Part shown: positions 24,115 through 24,348 of the stretch, one piece after another
Numbering within the stretch: the first letter of the stretch is position 1
Layout of the letters: each line of letters begins with the position of its first letter
Assembly: GCA_020353135.1 (NCBI GenBank)
Contig: CP070688.1
Coordinates: forward strand, 1,591,464-1,615,811
Source: Chloroflexota bacterium
GTDB lineage: Bacteria > Chloroflexota > Anaerolineae > Promineifilales > Promineifilaceae
Direction of reading: 5' to 3'
Length of the DNA: 24,348 bases
Notes under the pieces: model-generated
Told to the model about the DNA's origin: nothing
The model's database searches: none
The model's input: only the letters and a program-made list of their open reading frames with translations
Position numbers and translations under genes: made by a program

Positions 24115-24348
24115 ATGAGAATATTGATGATCGCCCCTGAACCATTTCTAGTACCCAGAGGGACGCCTATCAGCGTCTATCAACGGCTGTTTGCCCTTTC
24201 CTCGATAGGACATCAGGTGGACCTGCTGACTTATCATATTGGCGATGAGGTAGACTTCCCTGGACTTGCCATCCATAGGATTCCGAACATTCCCTTCGTC
24301 AAAAATGTCAAGCCCGGACCCTCCTGGGCCAAGCTGTTCCTAGATTTC
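24115..24348 (+). CDS. Glycosyltransferase family 4, N-terminal part (runs off the window)
   Basis: 78 residues from ATG 24115, open to the window end. MRILMIAPEPFLVPRGTPIS with VYQRLFALSSIGHQVDLLTY and the end GPSWAKLFLDF match a known GT4 subgroup that starts EPFfePRGTPfSV and carries an RIPxIPFVKxVKxGPSwaKL segment. Only part of the acceptor domain is present; the donor domain and E-x7-E are outside. The 130 bases between gmhA and this start contain a purine-rich GGGAGGAAGG (24019-24028) without a start codon behind it, and no recognisable promoter or terminator. Confidence 0.8.
   Translation, partial: MRILMIAPEPFLVPRGTPISVYQRLFALSSIGHQVDLLTYHIGDEVDFPGLAIHRIPNIPFVKNVKPGPSWAKLFLDF

Overview
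The window is a densely packed, entirely plus-strand surface-polysaccharide (exopolysaccharide, O-antigen-like or S-layer glycan) biosynthesis locus. Both ends cut through genes of the same kind, so the locus extends beyond the window. Nothing here fixes the taxonomy. The abundance of GT4 enzymes, the GT4 / sulfatase-superfamily / GT4 arrangement, the HddA-GmhA pair and the frequent GTG and TTG starts would suit an uncultured filamentous-type Chloroflexota (Anaerolineae/Caldilineae-like). That placement is inference with low confidence.

Layout. 1-123 is the C-terminus of a UDP-GlcNAc 2-epimerase. 214-7907 is a tight run: a GT4, an exported Asp-box beta-propeller protein with a C-terminal membrane anchor, a GT4, an alkaline-phosphatase/sulfatase-superfamily enzyme, a second GT4 paralogous to the previous one, and a GT2. 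7904-9322 is a multi-spanning O-antigen ligase/polymerase. 9422-11417 carries a PAPS-dependent sulfotransferase and a CDP-paratose/tyvelose 2-epimerase-like enzyme. 11418-11750 is intergenic and holds a decayed second copy of the 3' end of the polymerase gene. 11751-12713 is a WbbL-like GT2 split by an in-frame TAG. 12766-19698 holds a CgeB-like GT, two related GT4s, two SAM methyltransferases, a GT-C (family 39) enzyme and a short relic that looks like the N-terminus of another GT-C. 19835-23984 holds the initiating polyprenyl-phosphate sugar-phosphate transferase, a GalE-like epimerase, and the heptose kinase and isomerase pair HddA-GmhA. 24115 to the end is the N-terminus of another GT4.

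How the genes fit together (inference from families). Precursor supply comes from WecB (UDP-ManNAc), the GalE-like enzyme (UDP-hexose), GmhA and HddA (heptose 1,7-bisphosphate towards GDP-heptose) and a tyvelose-type epimerase. The PglC/WbaP-type transferase puts the first sugar phosphate on the lipid carrier. At least seven nucleotide-sugar glycosyltransferases (GT4, GT2, CgeB-like) extend the repeat unit and a GT-C enzyme may add a branch from a lipid-linked donor. Methyltransferases, the sulfotransferase and possibly the sulfatase-superfamily enzyme decorate it, and the Wzy/WaaL-like protein polymerises or transfers it. No flippase (Wzx), chain-length regulator (Wzz), export channel, heptose-1-P guanylyltransferase or GmhB is visible; if present they lie outside the window.

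The most unusual aspect is the evidence of gene turnover: a polymerase-tail relic, a GT-C N-terminal relic and an amber-interrupted GT2, all around the sulfotransferase/epimerase and methyltransferase modules. The locus looks like a mosaic that exchanges modules by recombination. I found no RNA genes, CRISPR arrays, transposases or prophage genes.
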